Source: Catenulispora pinisilvae
Lineage (GTDB): Bacteria; Actinomycetota; Actinomycetes; Streptomycetales; Catenulisporaceae
Direction of reading: 5' to 3'
Assembly (NCBI RefSeq): GCF_015356865.1
Contig: NZ_JAAFZA010000006.1
Coordinates: forward strand, 1 to 64,000
Length of the DNA stretch: 64,000 nt
In this document: positions 44,155 to 53,148 of the stretch, in pieces
Numbering within the stretch: the first letter of the stretch is position 1
Layout: each line of letters starts with the position of its first letter
Notes under the pieces: generated by a model
Told to the model about the DNA's origin: nothing
What the model saw: only the letters and a program-made list of their open reading frames with translations
The model's database searches: none
Made by a program: the position numbers and the translations under genes

Positions 44155-45237
44155 GTGAACACCGCGTCCCCCGTGCCCTCCGACGAGGTCGATCCCGCGA
44201 GCGTGCGGATCGTGCTGGTCGGCTGCGGAGCGATCGGCTGGGAGGTGGCCACCGGGGTCTACGCGCACCCGACCGGCGGCCGCTATCGCCTCGTGGCGGC
44301 CGTCGACCCGTACCCCGACCGGGCCGACGCCGTCGGCGCCCTGCTGGGTATACCGGCCTTCGCCTCCCTCGCCGAGGTGCTGGCCGCCGGAATCGAGTTC
44401 GACGCTGTCGACCAGCGCCTGCCGCACCACCTGCATGCCGACGCCGCCGTCGAGGTATTGACCGCCGGCCGGCACGTACTGGTGGAGAAGCCGCTGGCCA
44501 CCTCCATCGCCGACGCCGCGCGCATGGTCGCCGCCAGCGATCGCGGTGGCGTGGTGGCGGCCGTCGCGGAGAACTACCCGCACCTGTCGGCGGTCAAGGC
44601 CGCCCGCCACGCCATCGCGGCCGGGCGGGCCGGTGCGATTCGGGCACTGCGCACCACCCGTGCCTACACCCTGGGCGGCGTCTGGGTCCGCGACGGCTGG
44701 CGGACCGGCACCGGCCCGTCCGCCGGGATCATGCTGGACCAGGGCACCCACCACACGTCGCTGCTGCGCCAGCTCGGCGGAGAGATCACAGCCGTGGCCG
44801 CCCAGCACAGCACCGCGCCCGAGGACGCTGGAGACGGTGCGGTGGAAACCGTCCTGCTCACCGTCCGGTTCGCCTCCGGGCTCCTCGCACACTCCTTGTA
44901 CTCCTGGGGCGCCGCTGCCCTGGCCGACGAGGTCGAAGCCACGGTCTTCGGCTCGAAGGCCCGCATCGACGTGCGCGTCAGCTATGAGGCCGACCTCGGC
45001 CACGCCCACTGCTTCGACGCGCGGGCGCCGCAGGGCACCGCCATCAGCCCGCCGGAGAACTACTACGACAGCCACCGGCTCATGGTCGACGACTGGGTGG
45101 CGGCGATCACCGAGGAGCGCCGGCCGCTGGTGACCTTCGCCGACGCCGCGGCCGACCTCGCGGTCGTGTTCGCCGCGGCGGCCTCTCTGCGGCACGGCGG
45201 TGACTTCGTCGAAGTCGCCGAGATCGCAAAGGGCTGA
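44155..45237 (+). CDS. Gfo/Idh/MocA-family sugar dehydrogenase
   Basis: About 360 residues. GTG 44155 (AAAGGAC about ten bases upstream) is preferred; GTG 44107 overlaps the ATPase-fragment stop but adds residues that look like translated leader. NAD(P) site VLVGCGAIGWEVATG, catalytic-lysine motif VEKPLA, and the C-terminal alpha/beta domain with GIMLDQGTHHTSLLRQLGG. It probably oxidises the sugar to its lactone, feeding the lactonase encoded 3 bp downstream. Confidence 0.83.
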   Translation: MNTASPVPSDEVDPASVRIVLVGCGAIGWEVATGVYAHPTGGRYRLVAAVDPYPDRADAVGALLGIPAFASLAEVLAAGIEFDAVDQRLPHHLHADAAVEVLTAGRHVLVEKPLATSIADAARMVAASDRGGVVAAVAENYPHLSAVKAARHAIAAGRAGAIRALRTTRAYTLGGVWVRDGWRTGTGPSAGIMLDQGTHHTSLLRQLGGEITAVAAQHSTAPEDAGDGAVETVLLTVRFASGLLAHSLYSWGAAALADEVEATVFGSKARIDVRVSYEADLGHAHCFDARAPQGTAISPPENYYDSHRLMVDDWVAAITEERRPLVTFADAAADLAVVFAAAASLRHGGDFVEVAEIAKG

Positions 45238-45240
45238 GCC

Positions 45241-46143
45241 GTGCGAACCGTTGTGAGCCGCGTGGCCGGGAACCACCGCGCCGAACACGCCGAAGGGCCG
45301 TTCTGGGACCCGCGCCTGGAGAAGCTGCTGTGGGTCGACCAATACGCCGGTCTCGTGCATCAGGCCGACTTCGACGCCGACACCGGCCGCCTGGAGGTCG
45401 AGCGCAGCTTTCGGGTCGGCGTTCCCGTCGGGGCCCTGGCACCCTCGATCGGACCCGACGGCGGATGGCTGCTGGCCGCCGGCCACGGTTTCGCCCACCT
45501 GTCGTACGACGGCACGGTGACGCCTCTGGGGCAGCCCGAGGCCGACGCGGGTCAGCCAATGCGGATGAACGACGGCAAAGCCGATCCGCGCGGCGCGCTG
45601 TGGGCCGGGAGCATGGCCTTCGGCAAGCAGTCCGGCGCCGGCTCGCTGTACCGGCTGGACCCCGACGGCACCATCACCGTGGCCCGGGCGCGCACCACCA
45701 TCTCCAACGGCCTGGCCTTCTCCCCGGACGGGGATCGGCTGTACTACATCGACACGCCCACTCAGCGCGTCGACCGCTTCCACGTCGCCGCCGACGGCCG
45801 CTTGACCGAGCAGGCCACGGTAGTCACCATCGACCCCTCCCGCGGCCATCCCGACGGCATGTGCATCGACGCCGAAGGCTGCCTGTGGGTCGCGCTGTGG
45901 GACGGCTCCGCGGTCCATCGCTACACGCCGTCCGGGGAGTTGCTGGCCATTGTCGAAGTCGACGCCCCGCAGGTCTCCAGTTGCACCTTCGGCGGGCCCG
46001 ATCTGGGCACCCTGTTCATCACCACCTCCGCCGAGAACATGACCGGCGCCCAGCGGGCCCGGCACGAGCACTCCGGCAAGTTGTTCTGCGCCGACGTGGG
46101 CGTGAAAGGACTCCCCGCCGACGCCTACGTCCCCAAACCGTGA
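45241..46143 (+). CDS. SMP-30/gluconolactonase-family sugar lactonase
   Basis: A 300-residue six-bladed propeller. The metal ligands of SMP-30 are recognisable: Glu18 (AEGPFW), Asn in TISNGLAFSPDG, and Asp in GHPDGMCIDAEG. It hydrolyses a sugar-acid lactone (galactono-, arabinono- or gluconolactone) to the acid used by the dehydratase. GTG start 45241 is 3 bp after the dehydrogenase stop. Confidence 0.87.
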   Translation: MRTVVSRVAGNHRAEHAEGPFWDPRLEKLLWVDQYAGLVHQADFDADTGRLEVERSFRVGVPVGALAPSIGPDGGWLLAAGHGFAHLSYDGTVTPLGQPEADAGQPMRMNDGKADPRGALWAGSMAFGKQSGAGSLYRLDPDGTITVARARTTISNGLAFSPDGDRLYYIDTPTQRVDRFHVAADGRLTEQATVVTIDPSRGHPDGMCIDAEGCLWVALWDGSAVHRYTPSGELLAIVEVDAPQVSSCTFGGPDLGTLFITTSAENMTGAQRARHEHSGKLFCADVGVKGLPADAYVPKP

Positions 46144-46192
46144 TCGGCCCTCCGGCCGGCCCGGAGCAACCGCACCCCAGCAGGAGAAAGCA

Positions 46193-46870
46193 ATGACCGG
46201 CTCCCACCCGGCGCCCCAGGACGTCTTCGACGAGATGTTCCGCCACAGTCCGGTGCTGGCGATCCTGCGCGGCCTGGACCAGCCGACCACCCTCGACCTC
46301 TGTCACCGACTCTGGGACCTGGGCGTGGTGGCCGTCGAGATCCCCGTCCAGCGCGAGAGGGACCTGGCCACCCTCGCCGCCGCCGCGACCGCGGGCAAGC
46401 ACCGCCGGCGACTGGTCGGCGCCGGAACCGTCACCAGCGTCGAGCTCGTCGCGCAAGTCGCCGCCGCCGGCGCCGCCTTCACCGTCGCCCCCGGACTGGA
46501 CGAGCACGTCCTGACCGCCTGCACCGGTCTGGGGCTGGCCCACCTGCCGGGCGTCGCCACCGGCACCGAGGTGCAACACGCGACCCGGCTCCGGCTGCGG
46601 TGGCTGAAGGCGTTCCCGGCCGCCCAGCTGGGCAGCGCCTGGATCACCGCGATGCTCGCGCCTTTCCCCGACGCCCGCTTCGTCGCCACCGGAGGCATCA
46701 CCACCGGCAACGCGGGCGCGTTCCTGGCCGCCGGCGCGGCCGCCGTGTCCCTGGGCGCCTCACTCGCCGACGCCGACGACGACGCCATCCAGACCCTGAT
46801 CGCACGCTCCTCGCCGACCCCCGGCGGGGCAGCGGGCCAAGGTCGCCCAACCGCCTGGACCGAGAACTGA
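46193..46870 (+). CDS. eda: KDPG/KDPGal-type aldolase
   Basis: A 225-residue class I aldolase. SPVLAILRG start, GAGTVTS, the Schiff-base lysine in WLKAFPAAQLG and the phosphate-site GGITTGN. It cleaves 2-keto-3-deoxy-6-phospho-sugar acids to pyruvate and glyceraldehyde 3-phosphate, ending the pathway of the dehydratase and kinase upstream. AGGAG lies before the ATG. Confidence 0.87.
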   Translation: MTGSHPAPQDVFDEMFRHSPVLAILRGLDQPTTLDLCHRLWDLGVVAVEIPVQRERDLATLAAAATAGKHRRRLVGAGTVTSVELVAQVAAAGAAFTVAPGLDEHVLTACTGLGLAHLPGVATGTEVQHATRLRLRWLKAFPAAQLGSAWITAMLAPFPDARFVATGGITTGNAGAFLAAGAAAVSLGASLADADDDAIQTLIARSSPTPGGAAGQGRPTAWTEN

Positions 46871-46967
46871 GATCCGCGACACCGCACCACGTCAACCGAC
46901 CCCGGCCGACAGCCCGACAGCCCGACAGCCCTCCGGAGTAGCACCACCGACCCACGAAAGCGAGCCC

Positions 46968-49841
46968 ATGATGTCGCCCTTGTCCTTCTCGCGCAGGCAG
47001 GTCATCGCCGCCACGGGCGCCACGCTGCTGGCGAGCAGCGTCAGGACGCTGGCAGCCCCGTCCCCGGCCCATGCCGACACGGGCTACAGCCCGACCGTGT
47101 ACTACAAGATCAAGAATGTGGCGTCCGGGCGGTTGCTGTCCGTGCTCGGCGGCGGCACCGACAACGGCGACAACGACATCCTCTACGACGATGTGAATGC
47201 GACGGACCAGTTCTGGTACATCCAGGACTCGGCGCAGGGCTACAAGAAGTTCATCAATGTGCGCAGCGGCCGCGCGTTGTCGTTGGACCAAGGCGCTACG
47301 GCGAACGGCACCCTCGTCCACCTCTGGCAGTACCTGAACGGGTACCCCGATCAGGATTGGCTGGTCGCGCCGGGCGCCACGTCGGGCACGGTGACGATCA
47401 CGAACCGGAAGCGGGCCGACGCCGCGCTGTCGACGGTGAGCGCCGGCACGGCGAACAACACCCTCGTGCAGGTCTGGGACGACATCAACGCCTCTGATCA
47501 GTCGTGGCAGATCGTCCCGGTGCAGACGTTCGAGGACCCGACCGTGCTCTACCAGATCGTGAACAAGAACAGCGGATCTTCGCTGTCGGTACAGGGCGGG
47601 GGCACCACGAATGACTCCCCGGCCATCGTCTACACGGACATCACCGCACCGGACCAGTACTGGACGATCCAGGACATCGGCGGCGGCTACTACCACCTGA
47701 CCAACAACAAGAGTGGCCGGATCCTGTCCATGACGGGAGGCGGTACCGGCAACGGCACGATCGCCATGATCTATGACGACGTCAGCGCCACCGACCAGGG
47801 ATGGACGATCACAGCTCAGCCGAACGGCTACTACAAGTTCTCCAATCTGCGCCGTACCACGGGGGTGCTGTCCGTCGTGGGCGCGGGAACCGCGAACAGC
47901 ACACAAGCCCAGATCTGGGACGACATCAGCGCGAACGACCAGTACTGGACGATCGTCCCGGTGGGGAACTCGATCAGCGTGAACGCGATCAACAACCAGG
48001 CCCTGAATTCGACGCGGATGACCGGCGTCGGCATGGAGGACGTCAACCACGAGATCTACGGAGGCCTCTACAGCCAAATGGTGTTCGGGGAGAGCTTCGC
48101 GGAACCGCAGAGCGACGCCGGGATCAGCGGCATGTGGCGTACAGCGATCTCGGGCGGGGCGAGCGGATCCTTCGTGCTGGACACAAGCAATCCGTTCAAG
48201 GGCTCGCAGAGTCAGCAGATCACCTTCACGGGCGGCTCCGGCTCGGTAGGTGTCGACAACATGGGCTTGAACCGATGGGGAACCGATTGGCAGGCGGGCA
48301 ACTCCTACGACGGCTACGCCTATATGCGAAGCTCCGGTCCGGTCACCGTACAGGTGGCCGCCGAGAGCAGCGCCGGCACCGTCTACGGATCACAGTCGCT
48401 GACCGTGGACGGCACGGCGTGGACGAAGTACTCGTTCTCCTTCACTCCGAACACGACGGACGAGGCCGGCCGATTCACGATCAAGCTGACCGGTCCGGGA
48501 ACGGTCAACATCGGGTACGTGTATCTCCAGCCGGGTGCCTGGGGACGATTCGCTGGTCTGCCGGTCCGAGGCGATATCGCCAATGCGCTGCGGTCTCAGC
48601 ACAACACCGTGCTTCGCCTCGGCGGATCAAGCGCCGACCCGGGAACCTTCGGTCCCGGAACGTGGAGCAACTACCGGTGGAAGAACATGGTCGGCCCGCG
48701 GGAGAACCGGCCGGACTACACCGGATGGTGGTACGCGCACGAGTCGAACGGCTGGGGGATCCCGGATTTCCTCAACTTCGCCGAGGCCCTGGGCGTCCTT
48801 GCGATTCCCACGTTCAACTCGTACGAGACTCCCCAAGACATGGCCGACTTCGTCGACTACCTGAACGGCTCCACCAGCACCACCTGGGGTGCCCAGCGCG
48901 CCGCTGACGGGCACCCGGCCCCCTACGCGTTCCGTCAGATCGAGTTCGGCAACGAGGAGTACGTCGACTCGAACTACGCCACCCGCTTCAACAACGCCGC
49001 GAACGCGATCTGGGCGAAGGACCCGTCGATCATCGTGACGGTCGCCGACGTGGGGTACACGGACGTCATCACCGATCCCGACCACGTGACCGGCGCGGGG
49101 AGCGGGCTCGGCTCCCTGTCGGCCTACCAATCGATCCTGAGCAACGCGGTCGCCCACAACGCACAGATCACGGTCGACCTCCACATCTTCGACGACGCCC
49201 CCGAAGGGGTGCAGCAATCGATCGATGCGCTCAGGAGCTTCGACTACTGGCTCCACCAGTACAACCAGGCCGCCGACTACCAGATCAACGTCTTCGAGCT
49301 CAACTCCGGGCAGCACGACATGGAACGCGCGCTGGCGAACGCGAAGGCGATCTCGCTCCTGCAGCAGTACGGAGACCGGGTAACCGTGGTCTCATCGGCG
49401 AACGCCCTGCAGCCGGACGGGCAGAACGACAACTGCTGGGACCAGGGCCTGGTGTTCTTCGACACCCACCGCAGCTGGTTCCAGCCGCCCGGGTACGTCA
49501 CCACGATGTTCTCCGACGGCAACTTGGGAACCGTCGTGCACGCCGAGACGAACAACCCGTACCTGGCCGTGAGCGCGCAGTTCAACGGCGGCAGGCTGGT
49601 CCTCAACGTGACGAATGAGTCCTCGACGGCGCAGTCGCCCACGATCGCGCTCACGGGCTTCACGCCGACGAGCCAGACTGCTCAGATCACCAGCCTCAGC
49701 GGCGCGCGCACCGATCAGAACAACGCCGGTGACGTCAGCCAGGTGACACCGCAGAGCACCACGACTGGCTACACGCTCGTCGGCAACGCGCTGAACCTGA
49801 CGTTCGCGGCCGACTCGGTCACCGTCGTCACACTGTCCTAG
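46968..49841 (+). CDS. Tat-exported ricin-lectin / GH51-like arabinofuranosidase
   Basis: A 957-residue secreted enzyme. N-terminal twin-arginine signal (SRRQVIAATG, cleavage near 36). Two ricin-type beta-trefoil lectin modules follow (about 43-185 and 193-333, with repeated DQxW motifs). Then comes a carbohydrate-binding-like beta-sandwich (about 370-525) and a glycosidase barrel. GNEE (661-664) fits the acid/base and FELNSG (E777) the nucleophile of clan GH-A arabinofuranosidases (GH51-like). Predicted to release L-arabinose or a related sugar from plant polysaccharide. It lies after the sugar-acid operon, 97 bp from the aldolase. Its exact GH family should be tested. Confidence 0.75.
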   Translation: MMSPLSFSRRQVIAATGATLLASSVRTLAAPSPAHADTGYSPTVYYKIKNVASGRLLSVLGGGTDNGDNDILYDDVNATDQFWYIQDSAQGYKKFINVRSGRALSLDQGATANGTLVHLWQYLNGYPDQDWLVAPGATSGTVTITNRKRADAALSTVSAGTANNTLVQVWDDINASDQSWQIVPVQTFEDPTVLYQIVNKNSGSSLSVQGGGTTNDSPAIVYTDITAPDQYWTIQDIGGGYYHLTNNKSGRILSMTGGGTGNGTIAMIYDDVSATDQGWTITAQPNGYYKFSNLRRTTGVLSVVGAGTANSTQAQIWDDISANDQYWTIVPVGNSISVNAINNQALNSTRMTGVGMEDVNHEIYGGLYSQMVFGESFAEPQSDAGISGMWRTAISGGASGSFVLDTSNPFKGSQSQQITFTGGSGSVGVDNMGLNRWGTDWQAGNSYDGYAYMRSSGPVTVQVAAESSAGTVYGSQSLTVDGTAWTKYSFSFTPNTTDEAGRFTIKLTGPGTVNIGYVYLQPGAWGRFAGLPVRGDIANALRSQHNTVLRLGGSSADPGTFGPGTWSNYRWKNMVGPRENRPDYTGWWYAHESNGWGIPDFLNFAEALGVLAIPTFNSYETPQDMADFVDYLNGSTSTTWGAQRAADGHPAPYAFRQIEFGNEEYVDSNYATRFNNAANAIWAKDPSIIVTVADVGYTDVITDPDHVTGAGSGLGSLSAYQSILSNAVAHNAQITVDLHIFDDAPEGVQQSIDALRSFDYWLHQYNQAADYQINVFELNSGQHDMERALANAKAISLLQQYGDRVTVVSSANALQPDGQNDNCWDQGLVFFDTHRSWFQPPGYVTTMFSDGNLGTVVHAETNNPYLAVSAQFNGGRLVLNVTNESSTAQSPTIALTGFTPTSQTAQITSLSGARTDQNNAGDVSQVTPQSTTTGYTLVGNALNLTFAADSVTVVTLS

Positions 49842-49877
49842 CGTCCTGAGTCGAGCGTGCCGCGCCTCCAAGACGCC

Positions 49878-50095
49878 TCAGGCGTACTCGGTTGTGGGGG
49901 TCGTGGCGTAGCGGGGCATGGCATCGGCGGTGGCATCCTGCATCGACGCGCCGGCGGACATGGCATCGCGCAGATCGCGGAAGTACCGCACGTACAGGTC
50001 GGGGGTGAAGGTGTTGACCATCACCAGTGGTTCGTCGCCGGGGTTGGCGAAGGTGTGCGGTGCGCCGACCACCACGCCGAGCAGAACGTTGCGTG
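49878..50095 (-). pseudogene. C-terminal remnant of a cupin protein
   Basis: About 70 codons ending at 49878 read VVVGAPHTFANPGDEPLVMV, then NTFTPDLYVRYFRDLRDAM. This is the second half of a small cupin (the PHTFAN histidine motif and the usual helical tail). No N-terminal cupin half or start codon is found upstream; the frame continues into the antisense of the aldo/keto reductase end. It is best read as a gene remnant left by deletion. It is slightly possible that a GTG inside gives a short protein. Confidence 0.65.
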
Positions 50096-50122
50096 GTGAT
50101 CGGCGCGGACGCGGTCGCGACT

Positions 50123-51154
50123 TCAGCCGGCGGGGTGCAGGACCCGCGAGCGCTGGTGGATTCCTGGTGCGCCGTAGGGGTAGTCGGCCACGATGGGCGA
50201 ACTGGCCTCGGACAGTACCGCTGTCTCCTTGTCCGACAGGTGCAGTCCGGCGGCGGCGAGGTTGTCGTCGAGTTGCTCGACCGTGCGCGCGCCGAGGATC
50301 ACCGAGGTGACCGCGGGGCGGTCCGCGACCCAGGCCAGTGCCGTCTGTGCCGGGGAGACGCCGCGGCCGTCGGCGACCTGTCGGAGTGCGTCGATGACCT
50401 GCCAGGTGCGCTCCTGGGCGTTGCGGGGGGCGTAGGCCTCCATGCCGCGCTTGGGGTCCTCGCCGAGGCGGGTCGCGCCGGAGGGCGTGTGGTCGCGCGA
50501 GTACTTGCCGCTCAGCCAGCCGCCGGCGAGGGGTGACCAGGGCAGGATCCCGATGCCCTCGTTGCGGCACACGTCGACCAGTTCGAACTCGATGTCGCGC
50601 ACCAGGAGGTTGTACTGGGGTTGCAGCGTCACGATCGGTGCGAGGCCGCGGAACCGGGTCAGCAGGGCTGCCTTCTGGAGCTGCCAGCCGAGGAAGTTGC
50701 TGACGCCGGGGTAGCGGATCTTGCCGGCGCGTACCGCGTCGTCGAAGAAGCCGAGCGTCTCCTCGATCGGGGTCAGCGGGTCCCACGCGTGGGCCTGGTA
50801 CAGGTCGACGGTCTCGATCCCGAGCCGGCGCAGGCTCGCGTCCAGGGCCCGGGACAGGTGGGTCCGGGTCAGGCCGGCGTCGTTGGGCCCGGGGCCCATC
50901 GGAAAGCGCCCCTTCGTCGCGATGACGAGCTGATCGCGCACTCCCGGCCGGGCGGCGAGCCAGCGGCCGATGATCTGCTCGGAGACGCCGGCGGAGTAGA
51001 CGTCGGCGGTGTCGATGAAGTTCCCCCCGGCCTCGACGAACCGGTCGAGCTGGGCGTGGGACACCTCCTCGCTGCTCTCCTTGCCGAACGTCATCGTGCC
51101 CAGACACTGCGCGGACACCACAGTGCCGGTGCTGCCCAGGGTGCGATATTCCAT
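50123..51154 (-). CDS. Aldo/keto reductase
   Basis: A 343-residue (beta/alpha)8 NADPH-dependent reductase. ATG 51154 gives the usual start MEYRTLGSTG; the longer frame is rejected. The catalytic tetrad is visible: Asp/Tyr in DTADVYSAG, Lys in IATKGRF and His in YQAHAWD. NADPH site GARTVEQLDDN. It is similar to YajO/Tas-like stress reductases with broad carbonyl substrates. A perfect 7-bp inverted repeat lies upstream. Confidence 0.88.
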   Translation of the reverse strand: MEYRTLGSTGTVVSAQCLGTMTFGKESSEEVSHAQLDRFVEAGGNFIDTADVYSAGVSEQIIGRWLAARPGVRDQLVIATKGRFPMGPGPNDAGLTRTHLSRALDASLRRLGIETVDLYQAHAWDPLTPIEETLGFFDDAVRAGKIRYPGVSNFLGWQLQKAALLTRFRGLAPIVTLQPQYNLLVRDIEFELVDVCRNEGIGILPWSPLAGGWLSGKYSRDHTPSGATRLGEDPKRGMEAYAPRNAQERTWQVIDALRQVADGRGVSPAQTALAWVADRPAVTSVILGARTVEQLDDNLAAAGLHLSDKETAVLSEASSPIVADYPYGAPGIHQRSRVLHPAG

Positions 51155-51224
51155 CGGTCTGCCTCCCTCTCCGAGTTCTGATCCCGAGTCTGCCGGGCGA
51201 TGATTGAGCGGTCCAACAGAAGAA

Positions 51225-51243
51225 ACCGATCGCTGTGATCGGT
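51225..51243. promoter_or_regulatory. Inverted repeat upstream of aldo/keto reductase
   Basis: ACCGATC-GCTGT-GATCGGT has perfect 7-bp arms and a 5-nt centre. It lies 71 bp upstream of the aldo/keto reductase start and 119 bp before the divergent membrane-protein gene. Probably an operator for a regulator not in this window. Confidence 0.4.
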
Positions 51244-51361
51244 CAGGGTGATGAATCGGCCGCCCACCCCGGGCGCATTCGCAAGTGTTGGTGCGGTGTC
51301 GCTTGAGGCCGGGCGGCATGCCGGAACCGGCGGCGGACCTTGACATGACTAGGGTTGGGCC

Positions 51362-51886
51362 GTGGCCGACGGATTGGATGGCGCGCACCGGGTTCCGCCG
51401 TGGGCGAGGTGGTGCGGGTGGGTGGCCGTCGCGGCGGCGATGCCGACCGTCGTGTGGCGGGTGGTGGTCGGGGCCGGTGCGAGTCTCGGGACGCCCGAGC
51501 ACTGGCGGCAGGTTCAGAGACTGCCTGGCAGCGGGACCGGTTATGTGGTGTCGCTGTCCGTGATTCAGGTGTGTGCCGCGTTGCTGACGTTCGTCCTGAT
51601 CCGGCCCGGCGCGGACCGGATCCCGCAGTGGAGCCCGCTGGCTCCCGGGCAGCGACTGTCGAGGCGTGTGGTGGTGGGGTCGAGTGCGGCTGGAGTCTGC
51701 GCTCTGACTGTCCTGTGCATCGCCTCGGTCGCCAATTGGGCGAAGGTCGATCCGTTCGCGGGGGCGGAGATGACCGGTTGGGCTTGGCTGTGCATCGCGA
51801 GCTGCGCGGCCGCGCTGGTCTGGCCGCCAGCGCTGGCCGCTGCCACGGTCGGTTACGCGCGGACCCGCCGCGTTCCCGTTCCTTGA
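51362..51886 (+). CDS. Putative four-span membrane protein
   Basis: A 174-residue hydrophobic protein with a GTG start. About four membrane segments lie near residues 17-38, 61-80, 103-121 and 137-162. I do not recognise the family. It stands alone between an aldo/keto reductase and a Ddn-type reductase, convergent with the latter. No partner can be inferred. Confidence 0.6.
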   Translation: MADGLDGAHRVPPWARWCGWVAVAAAMPTVVWRVVVGAGASLGTPEHWRQVQRLPGSGTGYVVSLSVIQVCAALLTFVLIRPGADRIPQWSPLAPGQRLSRRVVVGSSAAGVCALTVLCIASVANWAKVDPFAGAEMTGWAWLCIASCAAALVWPPALAAATVGYARTRRVPVP

Positions 51887-51902
51887 CGAATCGCCCGAGT
51901 CC

Positions 51903-52343
51903 CTACGCCTCGAAAGGCGTCAGGACGAAGATCGGCATCGTCCTACTCGTCTTCTTCCGGTATTCGGCGTAGTCGGGCCAGGCCGCGACGGCGCGGTCGA
52001 ACCAGGCCGCGTACTCCTCGTCGTGGACTTCCCTGGCCTGGTAGTCCTTCTTGACCGGGCCGTCCTGCAGCTCCACGTGCGGGTTCGCGACCAGGTTGTG
52101 GTACCAGACGGGGTGCTTGGGCGCGCCGCCCAGCGACGCGACGACGGCGTATTCGCCGTCGTGCTCGACGCGCATCAGCGGTGTCTTGCGCAGCTTGCCG
52201 GACTTGGCGCCCACCGAGGTCAGCACGATCACCGGCTTGCCCTGGTTCTCGGTGCCCTCGGTGCCTCCGGAACGCTCGTAGAGGTCCACCTGGTCGCGGC
52301 TGAAGTCGAATGCGCTGGGCTCGTACTCCCCGGTGAGAGGCAT
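51903..52343 (-). CDS. F420-dependent nitroreductase/quinone reductase, Ddn type
   Basis: About 146 residues. ATG 52343 gives the start [19 protein letters not shown], which is where Ddn-type (deazaflavin) reductases normally begin; GTG 52400 would add 19 atypical residues and has no ribosome site. Motifs: [31 protein letters not shown], and [18 protein letters not shown]. It uses reduced F420 to reduce quinones or nitro compounds. A box 66 bp upstream is nearly identical to one before the FMN reductase, so both probably answer to the TetR gene between them. Confidence 0.85.
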   Translation of the reverse strand: MPLTGEYEPSAFDFSRDQVDLYERSGGTEGTENQGKPVIVLTSVGAKSGKLRKTPLMRVEHDGEYAVVASLGGAPKHPVWYHNLVANPHVELQDGPVKKDYQAREVHDEEYAAWFDRAVAAWPDYAEYRKKTSRTMPIFVLTPFEA

Positions 52344-52408
52344 GGTCTCGCCATCCAATCCGTAGATCCACTGGGCTGTCGCCGAGCGGTAGGTCGGCAC
52401 CGTCAGTT

Positions 52409-52426
52409 TAAACGGACCTTACCCCG
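52409..52426. promoter_or_regulatory. TetR operator candidate before Ddn-type reductase
   Basis: TAAACGGACCTTACCCCG. Its reverse strand equals the box at 53149-53166 at 17 of 18 positions. The core TAAA/TTTA half-sites flank a 5-bp centre in the second copy. Confidence 0.65.
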
Positions 52427-52504
52427 TTTCGTATTCCCGAGGCCAGCGGACGCGCGGATCGATCCCCCGTCTGGGGGAAGCGACGGTCCGTGGTCCCGTG
52501 CAGG

Positions 52505-53119
52505 TCACGTACCGCACAGCCGCCGGACGAGGTCCTGCCACGCCAGGCCGATCCGTTCCTCGATCCCGGTGGGCTCGGTGAAGTCGGAGGCCGACAAGTA
52601 GAGCAGCAGGGGGCCGTCCAAAGCGGCGGTGAGCTGGATGGCGAGCATCTCGAGGTCGGCGCCGTCCAGCGGCATCTGCGCCAGCAGCATGCGGATATGC
52701 GCCCGGGACAGCGGGGACTCCGTCCCGGCCGGAATCGGCTGCCGGCCGTCGAGCGAGGCGCGGGCGATGTCGCGGTTTCTGATCATGAACGCGACCCTGG
52801 CCCGGCCGTACGCGATCAGCCGGTCCAGTGCGGGGGCGCCGGGGCCCAGCGGCGCGGGTCCGGCCAGCACCTGCTCCTGGAAGGCGTGCTCGTCGTCTTC
52901 GAGCAGCGCCTGGAAGATCCCCGCGCGGGTGCCGAACCGGCGGAAGACCGTGCCCTTGCCGAGTCCGGCGCGCTCGGCGAGGCCGTCCATGGTCAGGCCG
53001 TCCGCGCCGCACTGCTCGGCCAGCATCTCCCGGGCGGTGGCCAGCAGATGCTTGCGGTTGCGCACGGCGTCGGCGCGCCCGGTCGGAGGTGAACCCAGAG
53101 GCAGAGCGGGTCGTTCCAT
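52505..53119 (-). CDS. TetR-family transcriptional regulator
   Basis: A 204-residue regulator; helix-turn-helix LTMDGLAERAGLGKGTVFRRFG at about 42-63, then a ligand-binding domain. It lies between the Ddn-type reductase (same strand) and the FMN reductase (divergent). Near-identical 18-bp boxes stand at the promoters of both. It probably represses a small redox regulon and itself. Confidence 0.87.
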   Translation of the reverse strand: MERPALPLGSPPTGRADAVRNRKHLLATAREMLAEQCGADGLTMDGLAERAGLGKGTVFRRFGTRAGIFQALLEDDEHAFQEQVLAGPAPLGPGAPALDRLIAYGRARVAFMIRNRDIARASLDGRQPIPAGTESPLSRAHIRMLLAQMPLDGADLEMLAIQLTAALDGPLLLYLSASDFTEPTGIEERIGLAWQDLVRRLCGT

Positions 53120-53148
53120 GCGGCCATCCTACCGGCGGGAAGGTTAAT

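Noticed and set aside
43936-46290. 784-codon minus-strand frame opposite the sugar-acid operon
   Set aside because: Shadow frame across four well-supported plus-strand genes; low-complexity Gly/Arg/Val translation.
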